A stretch of DNA of 64,000 nt from Aureispira sp. CCB-QB1 (GCF_000724545.1 NZ_JHBV01000020.1:62001-126000), one strand, 5' to 3'; positions 53,207-62,275 are shown, counted from the first letter of the stretch. Notes: a model not told the origin generated them from the sequence alone. Translations and numbers: made by a program.

Positions 53207-56200
53207 TTCTTCGAAACCCAAACACACCCCAAACACCCAACAAAAGCAACAAAAAGCTACCTATTGCATATCCAATCACCTGTGACTTATGAGCGACACT
53301 AATCGGTTTGTAATCTCCTAATTGTACAAATGCCGCCCAAAAAGCAGGATGGCTTAATACGCCTGATGCATCGGCTAAGTAAACTTGTTTTGCTTTTTGC
53401 AAAGCCTCATCTTTGGGCAATCCTTTTTGAAGATTTTCATAAAACAACTTCGTAATAAAAATACTAGAATAATCGTTAATCTTCCAAAGTGTCATCACAA
53501 CACTAGGTGCACCAGCATACATAAAGCTTCTGCCTAAACTAACAACTCCTTCCCCATGTTGGTACTTCCCAAAACCTGTTTCACAAGCAGAAAGCACCAC
53601 TAGATTTGCTTGTAAATTTAATTGTTTAATTTCATTCGAGTGCAAAAAATTATCCTCCAAGCCACTTTCATCCTCTGTAAATGCCAAACTAGAAAACTCA
53701 GGATTTTGGTCATCTACAATACCATGCATTGCTAAATGCAAAATTCCATATTGAGACGCTTCTTGCTTAAATCGATGTTCATTAGCAGCATTACCAGTAT
53801 AAAAAGCTCCTCCAAAATAGTCTTGTAGGACGTTCACCTCTTCTACTGTTCCAGGAATTGCTGCCAATCCCTTGCGCAATTGGTACATTCTATTGTTCTT
53901 GATAGAATCTACCAGTTTAACGTTTGTTTGATTATAAACGGCTGCCATTGCCAGTACATCATAATTGTTCGTACTAGAATGAGTGGTCAATTGGTGTCTC
54001 CACATCATCGCCGAATAATTGTAGGATACCGTATACTGATGTAACAAATAAGGCAGTTGATTAAATTGCATATTTTGCTTGTGATCAAAAGTAGACTGAG
54101 TAGTTAATAATGCCTCAAAAGCTATAAAATTAAGTGTTCCATCTGGCACAATAACCAAACGCTTCATTCCTTCAGGAATTAGAGTATCAACATACTTTTT
54201 GTAGAAGGGATAAGCATAGCCGATGTATTCAGAATACGCAGCTGTTGGGTTGTTAACAGCAATAGCAGCATTAGACATTGAAGCTCTAAAGTTCTCTAAA
54301 TCTTTATTGTAATTTTTTTCTCTTGCCCAAGTACGATACTCAATATTGTCTTTGGTAATACTAAAACCAATAATATGATCATAGCCTTCAAAGTATTCCA
54401 AAATACACGTTTCTTGGGATAGCTTTTCTTGAATTTTTTCCAAAGAGATCGAAGTCTTAGAATACTTTAATTCATAATACTTAGGATATTCTTTTTCTAA
54501 TTGATACTTCAAGGCATCTTGCTTTTGGCGCGACTCAAACAAGTGTTTTTTACTAAGCTGTATTTCTTCCTTATCTTTTGATTGTTCAGCCAAATACAAC
54601 GCTTGTTGATGCATGGATATTTGTTGAGACAAGAATGCTTCTTGTTGAATCAATGTATCGGGAACGCCACCAAAAGATAGGGCATTTTCTTCCTTCAAAG
54701 CATCCTCCAACAAAACAGATTTACTTTGTTCGGCAAATTCAAAGGCTTTGATCAGATAGGCTTTGTCTTTATGTTTTTCATATAGTTTCAGATAAGTGGC
54801 AATAGCTTGTTCGTAGGTAAAATAAGCTGTTTCTAACAAAGACCGCTTAGAACTCTCTCGATCAAAGGAGTTGCGAACTTCTTCAAAACATTCGACGGTC
54901 AATTCTACTAATTCTTGTAAACTCTCTCCGTGCTTATCCCACAAATTATTTTTATGGACATACTGATAATAACTATATAATTTATCCGCTAAATTATCCA
55001 CGATGCTATTTTTGTATGGAATATCTGCTAGACTAGGATGTTTTGTAAAGTCTGCTGCTTCCCAATTCGGCAAATGCGCTACAATAGATTGATGAAAATA
55101 GTGGGTTGCCAATCGGTAATCTTCCATAGCTTTGGCGATTTTCCCCAAATTCCAATAAGCCGACCCCAAAGGAGCATTTTCCTTTCGATACGCAACAATG
55201 GATTTTTCATGCGCCTCAATGGATTTTTGATAAGCCTTGGTATGCTCGTATAAAAATCCCCAAGTCGCCCATGTCCAAGAACATTTCAAATCAGATTCAG
55301 CAGGAAATTCAGCGATTTTGTGCAAATATTGTTCTGCTTTTGCATATTGATTCAACTTAATATAAGACGTTGCCATAGAACGATAAATATCAACATACAA
55401 TTCTTTTACATAATCGGTTTGAGGATTAATCTTATCAAGCTCTTGTATGCTTTGCGTATAATGATAAATAGCCTGTTCGTCTTTGGCTTGTGTAATATAA
55501 GCTCCTCCTATACTTTGTTTGCATTCCGCAATCGTCAAATGCATTCTTAGGGGAATATAAGTCAAAGCGTTCTCAAAGTATTCAATGGCTTTATCCTCTT
55601 CTTGTTTATAGGTATAAATCTCCCCAATTTTTGTCAACGTATTCGAATAATGCAAAGAGTCCATTTTCTTTTGACTTCTCAAATCTTCCAAGGCATGATT
55701 ATAAGCCTCCAAACAAGCCGTTTCATTATCATTTTCATATAACTCTACAATCCCTATATTATCATAATTATAATACATATAATAAGGGTAGAGTCGATAC
55801 AAATGCTTGTCTTTTTCTGGTTGGCGCATTGTATTTTTTTGTACTAAATCAATCGACTTTTGCGCCAATTCACCACATTTTTCAGCATCCCAAGTACAGT
55901 AAGCATAGGTGCTTGCCATATAACTTGCCGCTGCTGCCTCATAGTCCCAATTGGGATACTTTTTGAGGTGTATGTCCAACAACTTATAAATCTCTTCAGC
56001 ACGTTCAAGATCATCATCAATCCAAGTCTTTTGCAAAATCCCCAAATACAGAATCGCCTTCAATTCAGGGTATTGATCTAGGTGATTGGTAATTTCTTTC
56101 TCAGCAATTTGATAACGTTTTAAGAAAGCTGCATCATCAAAATCAGTGTCTATGGCCATCCACAGGATTTTATCGTACAACCTTAATGCCTCCAACACCA

Positions 56201-56414
56201 TTCCTTTTTCTTTATACAATTTTTGCGCTTCTTGTAAACTCTCAATAGCACTTGCATAGGCTGCTGTGCAGCGTTGATTTTCTGCTTTATTCAACAATAC
56301 TTGAATATCATTAGGAATTGATTGTCCATCGGGCAAGGTATAAGATAGACACATGAATAGACTGGCGATACTCAAACAGAGGCGCAGGGGTGCTTTTAGT
56401 CTGTGGTAATTCAT
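53187..56414 (-). CDS. TPR-CHAT caspase-like protein with C-terminal membrane anchor
   Basis: A 1075-residue envelope protein. There is a signal peptide at about 1-29. About a dozen TPR-like helices run from about 35 to 530 (for example KAIEYFENALTYIPLRMHL and AKAEQYLHKIAEFPAESDLK), followed by a coiled-coil-like stretch at about 560-660 with repeated Gln/Lys. The CHAT domain (about 760-1035) has catalytic His897 in HLAMHG and Cys944 in VVLSACETG, as in the caspase-HetF-associated TPR proteins. A hydrophobic helix at about 1047-1067 (IGSFLLLLLGVWGVFGF) with a following FRRTKK anchors it. The C-terminal orientation suggests the large part lies outside the cytoplasm. It stands alone, so its substrate and trigger are unknown. 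Confidence 0.9.
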   Translation of the reverse strand: MNYHRLKAPLRLCLSIASLFMCLSYTLPDGQSIPNDIQVLLNKAENQRCTAAYASAIESLQEAQKLYKEKGMVLEALRLYDKILWMAIDTDFDDAAFLKRYQIAEKEITNHLDQYPELKAILYLGILQKTWIDDDLERAEEIYKLLDIHLKKYPNWDYEAAAASYMASTYAYCTWDAEKCGELAQKSIDLVQKNTMRQPEKDKHLYRLYPYYMYYNYDNIGIVELYENDNETACLEAYNHALEDLRSQKKMDSLHYSNTLTKIGEIYTYKQEEDKAIEYFENALTYIPLRMHLTIAECKQSIGGAYITQAKDEQAIYHYTQSIQELDKINPQTDYVKELYVDIYRSMATSYIKLNQYAKAEQYLHKIAEFPAESDLKCSWTWATWGFLYEHTKAYQKSIEAHEKSIVAYRKENAPLGSAYWNLGKIAKAMEDYRLATHYFHQSIVAHLPNWEAADFTKHPSLADIPYKNSIVDNLADKLYSYYQYVHKNNLWDKHGESLQELVELTVECFEEVRNSFDRESSKRSLLETAYFTYEQAIATYLKLYEKHKDKAYLIKAFEFAEQSKSVLLEDALKEENALSFGGVPDTLIQQEAFLSQQISMHQQALYLAEQSKDKEEIQLSKKHLFESRQKQDALKYQLEKEYPKYYELKYSKTSISLEKIQEKLSQETCILEYFEGYDHIIGFSITKDNIEYRTWAREKNYNKDLENFRASMSNAAIAVNNPTAAYSEYIGYAYPFYKKYVDTLIPEGMKRLVIVPDGTLNFIAFEALLTTQSTFDHKQNMQFNQLPYLLHQYTVSYNYSAMMWRHQLTTHSSTNNYDVLAMAAVYNQTNVKLVDSIKNNRMYQLRKGLAAIPGTVEEVNVLQDYFGGAFYTGNAANEHRFKQEASQYGILHLAMHGIVDDQNPEFSSLAFTEDESGLEDNFLHSNEIKQLNLQANLVVLSACETGFGKYQHGEGVVSLGRSFMYAGAPSVVMTLWKINDYSSIFITKLFYENLQKGLPKDEALQKAKQVYLADASGVLSHPAFWAAFVQLGDYKPISVAHKSQVIGYAIGSFLLLLLGVWGVFGFRRTKKPSE

Positions 56415-56756
56415 TAGGGACGTTTTAAATTAACTAAACAAGCATTCAATAAACTAATAATGTGCCAATCTCCTTTGTTGTTACCCATCCGATACGACTT
56501 TATTCGTCGCTGCACAACTATTCTATCGTTCGTTTAAGTAATTGTCTAAAAGTTCTCGCACTAAAATTCTTATCGCAAGTTTTCTTTTAATTAGTGTATT
56601 AAGTTACTAAAATAATACCTGAATAAGTTCACTTTTTGAAATTTATATCGATTCGTTGGGTCAAGAATTTTATTTTTTTATTTAAAATACTCTATCCTAA
56701 TATTTTTTTTGAGATGCCAATTTTTCAAAAAAAGAACTATAGGGAATTTGATAAAA
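56415..56756. other. Intergenic region upstream of the CHAT gene
   Basis: It lies between the CHAT gene start and the terminator of the PNPOx-like gene. The sequence is AT-rich. CATCCGATACGACTTTATTCG near 56485 matches a similar stretch near 31711 (CATCCGATACAACTTTATCG) beside another gene end. No small gene was recognised. Confidence 0.45.
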
Positions 56757-56785
56757 CTAAAAAAGGCAATCTTGTAAGATTGCCT
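56757..56785 (-). terminator. Rho-independent terminator after the PNPOx-like gene
   Basis: On the minus strand the perfect 10-base arms AGGCAATCTT / AAGATTGCCT with a 2-base spacer are followed by TTTTTTAG. It lies 30 bases beyond the stop of the gene at 56815. Confidence 0.88.
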
Positions 56786-56814
56786 AGATTAAACGTTATC
56801 CTAAAAGTGCTCTG

Positions 56815-57312
56815 TTATGCACCGAATTTTTCATGTTCCCCAATTTCTGGACGCTCATCCAACAAATTGGCTTTAACCAGCTCAAATAGTTGAACTACTT
56901 TACTTTCATCTGCATTCCAATGTTCTCCTTTGTAAATTTTTACGACCAACATGGCAACTTCTCCATCTTGCCTTCCATTCGGAAACCAAGCCGAAACACC
57001 TTTGTTCCAATATTGATTGATTAAATCTTTATCTTGGGTTACCTCCGCTTTACCTGACAAAGAGACATAGACTTGATTCTTCGGATCTGAAAAAGTAATA
57101 CAGACCTCTTTTTTTTCTTCTTTCACTTCATATACCTTTGCCGCTGATTTGGCAGTAAAAAAGTATAAGGTGCCATCGTAAGCATCTTGAACCAACGACA
57201 TAGGTCTTGCACGCAAAGAATCTTTTGTATCATTCTCTTGTGTGGTTAACATACCAATTTTAATATCTTTAATAAGATTCCATATAAGGGCTTTATGCTC
57301 TGGACTAGACAT
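56815..57312 (-). CDS. PNPOx-like general stress protein 26 family
   Basis: A 165-residue split-barrel flavin-binding-type protein. The pattern MLTTQENDTKDSLRARPMSL and YFFTAKSAAKVYEV, then QVYVSLSGKAEV and the C-terminal VVKIYKGEHWNAD fit the pyridoxamine-5'-phosphate-oxidase-related general stress protein 26 family. These bind flavin or F420-like cofactors, and catalysis is unproven. It is a single gene with its own terminator. Confidence 0.83.
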   Translation of the reverse strand: MSSPEHKALIWNLIKDIKIGMLTTQENDTKDSLRARPMSLVQDAYDGTLYFFTAKSAAKVYEVKEEKKEVCITFSDPKNQVYVSLSGKAEVTQDKDLINQYWNKGVSAWFPNGRQDGEVAMLVVKIYKGEHWNADESKVVQLFELVKANLLDERPEIGEHEKFGA

Positions 57313-57756
57313 ATTATTTTGTATTTTTTTGATTAGATAATTGATTTGAAAGAGACTCGCTCGTGTGGTGGTAGTTAAGAAGTAAAAATAAGGAATTAGA
57401 TACCTTATACTTTTTATATATCTTACATCAAAGGAGATACAAAGCAGTAGATTATAAGTGATATTGCATCACAATGCTTTTAAGTACACCTTCAAAATCT
57501 GCATGACAAAACAGTTATGTTCTCATATGATTTCATCTATCTACACACACATAATGTGCTATAAGATCATGCACTTTTTAGTCTCTTGAGTCAACGTTTT
57601 AATATTATTTTGACTACACTAATAAAACAACTTCTGGGGCTTATTGTTCATTCAAATTAGACAAATTCTTATGTTTATTTTGAAAAATTTAATTCTTAGG
57701 CAAGAAAAAACATTCTTATTCAAATGCTAATTTAACGTAACAATAGTTTACTGAAA

Positions 57757-57931
57757 CCACGAAGTAGCACCGCAGGTAACTAAAAGCAAAGCACTCACGC
57801 AGCTAAACTTATACAAATGCTCTTTTTTGTCTTTTTGGTAACTAAGCTTGCCGAGTAGGCTTGTGCTAATAGCACAAAAGCCCAAGGTCATGAGCGTAGC
57901 GCACTACCACGAAGTAGCACCGCAGGTAACT
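57757..57931 (+). repeat. Two box-B copies bracketing a hairpin
   Basis: Two almost identical box copies, CCACGAAGTAGCACCGCAGG then TAACT, at 57757-57781 and 57907-57931, lie 150 bases apart in direct orientation. Between them are a GGCTTGTGCTAATAGCAC hairpin and a GAGCGTAGCGCA stretch. The two copies agree with each other more than with other copies, so they look like a local duplication. The rest of the large 57313-58047 gap is AT-rich with no gene seen. Confidence 0.65.
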
Positions 57932-58047
57932 AAGCGAAGCGATCTCATAAAATAATCAACGAACGACTAACGCAATATATCCTCCAATAAAAGTCCATGA
58001 TTGAATCCCATAAGAATCCCAAAAAATAAAAGAGGCATTATTTCAAA

Positions 58048-58641
58048 CTAATGATTAGAAGCTTCCCTCTTCCGAAAATTCTCTATAGCAACCTCAAACG
58101 CTTGTACATAATCCGTTGGGTCAGGTCGATACCCCATTGGTTCTGTCAATAATTCTCCTTCCCAAGTCATTAAAGCCATATAAGGCTGACTCATTACTCC
58201 AAACATTATTTCTTGCAAATAAGCATTGTAATTTCCTACTGTACGTAGTTCTTTAACTCCTGTTGCTGTTTCTACTTCTTCCTTAGGAATCCGTTGTCGA
58301 TCATCAACATATAAAATAATTGGAACAAAATCATTGGTCAAATAATTAACAATAGCACGTTGCTGAATTACAACATCAGGAAAATATCGCATTCGGCTGC
58401 CAAAACCTGTAAAAGCCAAAAATACAGGCTTATTTTGTCGTTGCGCGCAAGCAATACCTGCATCATAATCAACAAAAGCACTTAAACTTGACAAAAATGA
58501 TAGCTTATTGTCTGAAGTAGAGTATTCATAATGAGTAGCTTCACTAAACTCACACACTGGAATTCGATTTTTTGAGGTGCAAGCTTGCAAAGCTACTACC
58601 AAAATACTGCTTAAAAAGATGCTCAAAGAATGGATATACAT
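58048..58641 (-). CDS. Lipoprotein with DsbD-type thioredoxin-like domain lacking its cysteines
   Basis: A 197-residue protein with a lipoprotein signal ending VALQAC (Cys21). Residues about 55-190 follow the C-terminal thioredoxin-like domain of DsbD: KPVFLAFTGFG, FVPIILYVDDR, VGNYNAYLQEIMFG, SQPYMAL and MGYRPDPTDY. In DsbD the FTGxGCVNCRKM motif carries the redox pair; here it reads FTGFGSRMRYFP, so both Cys of CxxC are gone (Ser81 and Arg84 in their places). It therefore cannot act as a disulfide reductase in the usual way. It may be a structural or binding relative. Confidence 0.72.
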   Translation of the reverse strand: MYIHSLSIFLSSILVVALQACTSKNRIPVCEFSEATHYEYSTSDNKLSFLSSLSAFVDYDAGIACAQRQNKPVFLAFTGFGSRMRYFPDVVIQQRAIVNYLTNDFVPIILYVDDRQRIPKEEVETATGVKELRTVGNYNAYLQEIMFGVMSQPYMALMTWEGELLTEPMGYRPDPTDYVQAFEVAIENFRKREASNH

Positions 58642-58790
58642 AAGAGATTGGAAGAGGTTAACGTTTGATATAAAACGACAATTTTTAAGTCATAAAAACA
58701 AGGAGTTTAGACACAGTTTATAATAAAAATAAAAAACTCCCTACTTTTGAAGAAATTTTATTCGTTTCCTTAAACTTTACTTCGCGGGAA

Positions 58791-58925
58791 CCACGAAGTA
58801 GCAGTGAACAGAGCTAAATCGTATCCGTTCACTTTATGAGCGCTGCTCAGTTGATTATCAACGGAACACACCATCACCATTTAAGGAACTGATAATCAAA
58901 CTATGCAAAGATACTTTTTTAATTT
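58791..58925 (-). repeat. Inverted-repeat element A, copy 3, with adjacent box B
   Basis: Inverted pair TTGATTATCA (58851-58860) and TGATAATCAA (58890-58899), plus the AAAAAAGTATCTTTGCATAG stretch read on the minus strand, which matches copy 1 (AAAAAAGCATCTTGCATTAG). It lies directly beside a box-B copy (from 58791, plus orientation) in the divergent gap 58642-58972. Confidence 0.6.
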
Positions 58926-58972
58926 TTTGTAAAGTACTACTTAAATATACCTTAACAAAACACAATACAACA

Positions 58973-60457
58973 ATGCACAAAATACGAATCATATCTTTAT
59001 CTATTATTTGCTCTATTGCATTTATTCCTTCTTCTAAAGCTCAGCTAAATTTATACTCAGGTCAAAATGCGCTCCGCAGCAATACCACTGGTGTTCATAA
59101 TACTGCTACTGGAAATGATTGCTTGCGCAACAACTCTTCTGGCAGCTACAACACAGCCTACGGCATGGGAACAATGTATAGCAATCGAGAAGGGAAAAGC
59201 AATACCTCTATTGGTTATCAATCGCTATATAGAAATACTTCTGGTACAGAAAATGTTGCTGTAGGCGCCAATGCACTCAACAGCAACAGCACTGGAAATT
59301 ACAACACAAGCCTAGGTACCTTTTCTTTGGGCTTTAATAGAAATGGGATGAACAATACCGCAGCAGGCTATCATGCACTCATGAGCAATACATCTGCTTC
59401 AGCCAACACGGCCTTTGGAGCTTATGCCCTACAAAGCAATACTACTGGAGAAAACAATGTAGCTTTGGGGTATTACTCCTTGTATAATAATAGTCTAGGT
59501 AGCAGTAATGTAGCTTTAGGTACCAATACATTGGGTAATAACACTTCTGGGAATGAAAATGTAGCGAGTGGTCACCACTCTATGATGAGAAATACGACAG
59601 GAAGTTACAATATAGCAATGGGAAGCAATTCTTTACACAACAACCTAAATGGTACTAAAAATATTGCCATAGGCTATTCTAGCATGTATAAAAATGTCTC
59701 TGGGCTAAACAATACTGCTATTGGGGCTACAAGCATGGAAAATAACTCTTCGGGTGACCACAATACAGCACTTGGGTTCCAAAGTATGAAAGACAATAAA
59801 ACGGGCAACGAAAATGTTGCTATAGGATATGATGCCTTACTTAGAAATACTGCTGGCAATAAAAATACAGCAGTAGGATACAATGCTTATGGACGTGGTT
59901 TTGCTTATGGAAATTCGACAGCTATTGGTGCCAATGCACATGTTTCAGCAAGTAATCAAATGCGTTTTGGAGATGAAAAAGTCACAAGCATTGGTGGGCA
60001 AGTTTCTTGGTCCAAATTATCAGACAAACGTTTTAAGACCAATGTTCAAGCCAATGTTCCTGGTTTAGATTTTATCAACTTGTTAGAACCCGTTACATAT
60101 TATGTAGATGCACAAAAATTGCGTGACTACCAAGGCGTGGAAGAATGCGCCCCTTCTGACAATAACTGGATCCTCGAAACAGGTTTCTTAGCACAAGACG
60201 TAGAACAAGCTGCTCTGTCTTTGAATTTTGAATTTAGTGGTGTTGACAAGCCAGAGTCCAACGAAGATTACTATGGATTGCGATATGCAGATTTTACCGT
60301 ACCTTTGGTTAAAGCAGTTCAAGAATTATCACAAGAAAACAAGGCTCTGAAAGCTAAAATTCAACTACTGGAACAAGATCATAAACGTCTGGCTACCCTA
60401 GAACAGGAAATCGAAGAAATAAAAACATTATTAAATACCAATGCGCAAATAGACTAA
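58973..60457 (+). CDS. Surface repeat protein with S74-type intramolecular chaperone domain
   Basis: A 494-residue exported protein with a signal peptide ending SKAQ (residue 24). From residue 30 to 319 the sequence repeats every 17 residues without any insertion (seventeen units marked by a Gly at 30, 47, 64, 81, 98 and so on), with a GxxxLxxNTTGxxNxAx pattern. This suggests a beta-roll or head-like fibre. Residues about 343-450 are an S74-type chaperone domain: SDKRFKTN at 350-357 holds the Ser350/Lys355 dyad and TGFLAQDVEQAA follows. A coiled coil ends the chain (about 446-488). By analogy with endosialidase tailspike proteins, the domain may fold a trimer and cut itself off. It is followed 3 bases later by a Nudix gene. 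Confidence 0.88.
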   Translation: MHKIRIISLSIICSIAFIPSSKAQLNLYSGQNALRSNTTGVHNTATGNDCLRNNSSGSYNTAYGMGTMYSNREGKSNTSIGYQSLYRNTSGTENVAVGANALNSNSTGNYNTSLGTFSLGFNRNGMNNTAAGYHALMSNTSASANTAFGAYALQSNTTGENNVALGYYSLYNNSLGSSNVALGTNTLGNNTSGNENVASGHHSMMRNTTGSYNIAMGSNSLHNNLNGTKNIAIGYSSMYKNVSGLNNTAIGATSMENNSSGDHNTALGFQSMKDNKTGNENVAIGYDALLRNTAGNKNTAVGYNAYGRGFAYGNSTAIGANAHVSASNQMRFGDEKVTSIGGQVSWSKLSDKRFKTNVQANVPGLDFINLLEPVTYYVDAQKLRDYQGVEECAPSDNNWILETGFLAQDVEQAALSLNFEFSGVDKPESNEDYYGLRYADFTVPLVKAVQELSQENKALKAKIQLLEQDHKRLATLEQEIEEIKTLLNTNAQID

Positions 60458-60460
60458 GTT

Positions 60461-60922
60461 ATGACGACAAAAGAAATTCATCAAGGTGTTGGATTATTAA
60501 TTAGCAATTCAAATCAGACAAAATTTTTTGTACAGATAAAAGATGACCAATATCCTCATGAAGCTTGGCGTGGCGCTTGTGCCTTTTGGGGGGGAGCCAT
60601 CGAACCTGAAGACAAAGAAGAATTAATCGCTGTGGAACGAGAGCTAGAAGAAGAAATTCCAGAAGCGGCTGTCTTATTAAAAAAAGTACCCAAACAAAAA
60701 ATAAAACGTTATTGGATTGATAACAAAACCGTTGTACAGGCTTTTTGGCTAACAGTATTTGAAGCTGTTGTTTCGGATGCTCAGTTGCAACAAATTTCCC
60801 AAACAGAGGTCTTAGAAGGTCGAGGTTTGTTAATTTCTAAAGAAGATTTATTACAAAGAAAATGGATTTGGGGCATGGATTTTATCCTCAAAGAATATTT
60901 AGAACACAAAGAGAATGTTTAA
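60461..60922 (+). CDS. NUDIX hydrolase-fold protein
   Basis: A 153-residue protein with the Nudix fold. The nudix-box region GGAIEPEDKEELIAVERELE keeps the REUxEE core (RELEEE) but has a one-residue shift in the spacing, and the final Gly is missing (Ile/Pro instead). It probably hydrolyses a nucleoside diphosphate derivative or acts only as a binding protein. Its start lies 3 bases after the repeat protein stop, so the two genes are likely co-transcribed, an odd pairing. Confidence 0.75.
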   Translation: MTTKEIHQGVGLLISNSNQTKFFVQIKDDQYPHEAWRGACAFWGGAIEPEDKEELIAVERELEEEIPEAAVLLKKVPKQKIKRYWIDNKTVVQAFWLTVFEAVVSDAQLQQISQTEVLEGRGLLISKEDLLQRKWIWGMDFILKEYLEHKENV

Positions 60923-61089
60923 TTTTGTAGGCAGACACATACTAAAATTGGTCTGATTTTAGTTTTATACAAAGAAGTTTGTGTCTATCAAGTAGACTTT
61001 TCACGAAGTAAAGTTTGAAAAAATCTAAATATTAAAGTATGCTCTTAGCCTGATTACCTTTAAAACAAAATCCGTATTACTATTTGTCT

Positions 61090-61253
61090 TAGTAGTTCGT
61101 TGATTTTTTTACTTTTTCACCAAAAAGATAAAAAAGAACATTCATATTAGTTTGATAATCAAAATTTTACCATAGAATGCATTGAAATTATAATTCATTG
61201 ATTATCAACTGCGCAGCACTCACGAAGTAAACTAATAAAGTTTACTTCGTGAG
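61090..61253 (+). repeat. Inverted-repeat element A, copy 4, ending in a 15-bp perfect hairpin
   Basis: Inner inverted pair TTGATAATCAA (61152-61162) and TTGATTATCAA (61198-61208), followed by a CTCACGAAGTAAACT / AGTTTACTTCGTGAG hairpin (61219-61233 and 61239-61253) with a 5-base loop. The left end TTCGTTGATTTTTTTAC matches copy 1. The gap 60923-61342 otherwise has no gene. Confidence 0.65.
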
Positions 61254-61342
61254 CGCTTTGCTTTTAGTTAGCTTTGTTGTCTAGAATCAAAATTCAATCA
61301 ATTTATTAAGCTCCTTCACTCATTGGTTTAAATTTAATTTTT

Positions 61343-62275
61343 ATGAAAAAATATTTGTTATTGCTGTTTAGTGTCGCCTGCTGTTGTTCAACTTATGCAG
61401 CAGATGTAGATACAACATTTATTGTGGAAGCTGAAGCTGCTATGAGTAGCTTAATGGAGGATATCTTGACCAACAAAGACCTAAAAGTACGTCAAGAAGC
61501 ATCCGAAGAGCTCGAAGCGTTATTAGAAAAAACCTTAACGCAAAGTGGTTCTTTTGAGCATGATTTTTCGGAGCTAAAAGGCATCTCGCTTGTTCAACCT
61601 GAAGATAAAACAGTACGAATATTTACTTGGCAATTATACATCGACAAAGATCATTATCAGTATCGTGGTTTTATACAAACCAAAGAAGGTAAAGTCTATC
61701 GCTTACAAGACAAATCCGACGATATGCGTACCGTAGAATTTAGTATTCACAAGCCAGAAAATTGGTATGGTGCCTTGTATTATAATATAAAAGCATTCAA
61801 ATCGGAAGGACAGACAATGTATTTATTGTTTGGATATGATGCGTTTGATTTTTACAATCGAAGAAAATTATTGGATGTACTCTATTTTGATAACTCAGGT
61901 AGACCTCGTTTTGGAAAAACAGTCTTAGAAATGAAAGACGGTTCTGGTAGAATGCGAAAAGTAAAGCGTTTTGTTATGGAGTATTCGGCTAGTGTTAATG
62001 TTAGTCTCAACTATTCTGAAGAGCAGGACATGATTATTTACGATCACCTCATCTATGGTTCTCCTATCAAAAGTGCAGGTCCTTCTAATGTTCCAGACGG
62101 CAGCTATTCTGGGATGAAATTGAGCAAAGATGGTACTTGGAAATATGTTGACAAGGTACACAAAGACGATCCTGCCAATATTTTGGTAGACGCAACAAGT
62201 TATGAGCGTATTATTCAAAATGAGAAAGAAAAACCTAAACGAAGAAAAAAAGATTTATTTGGTCGAAGTAAATAA
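61343..62275 (+). CDS. Secreted protein of unknown function
   Basis: A 310-residue protein with a signal peptide ending STYA (residues 1-19; the Cys cluster CCC lies in the signal). The mature part begins with a helix-rich DTTFIVEAEAAMSSLMEDIL and continues as a beta-rich domain (FTWQLYIDKDHYQYRGFIQT, WYGALYYNIKAF). It ends in a basic KPKRRKKD tail. No family was recognised; it may be part of an envelope-associated protein group of unknown role. It is followed by a terminator. Confidence 0.6.
   Translation: MKKYLLLLFSVACCCSTYAADVDTTFIVEAEAAMSSLMEDILTNKDLKVRQEASEELEALLEKTLTQSGSFEHDFSELKGISLVQPEDKTVRIFTWQLYIDKDHYQYRGFIQTKEGKVYRLQDKSDDMRTVEFSIHKPENWYGALYYNIKAFKSEGQTMYLLFGYDAFDFYNRRKLLDVLYFDNSGRPRFGKTVLEMKDGSGRMRKVKRFVMEYSASVNVSLNYSEEQDMIIYDHLIYGSPIKSAGPSNVPDGSYSGMKLSKDGTWKYVDKVHKDDPANILVDATSYERIIQNEKEKPKRRKKDLFGRSK

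Noticed and set aside
53187-56414. CRISPR-linked caspase (craspase) or gasdermin system
   Set aside because: No CRISPR array, cas gene or gasdermin-like gene lies nearby, and the protein has a signal peptide and membrane anchor.
56636-56893. 85-codon frame overlapping the PNPOx-like gene end and its terminator
   Set aside because: It crosses the terminator hairpin and runs antisense into a well-recognised gene; its composition is that of untranslated AT-rich DNA.
57313-58047. tRNA or small-RNA gene in the largest gap
   Set aside because: No cloverleaf, CCA end or promoter-hairpin-terminator unit was seen; the structure present belongs to repeats.
58973-60457. Phage tailspike or prophage remnant
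   Set aside because: The S74 domain recalls phage tail proteins, but no other phage genes, integrase or attachment sites are nearby, and the chain has a signal peptide.
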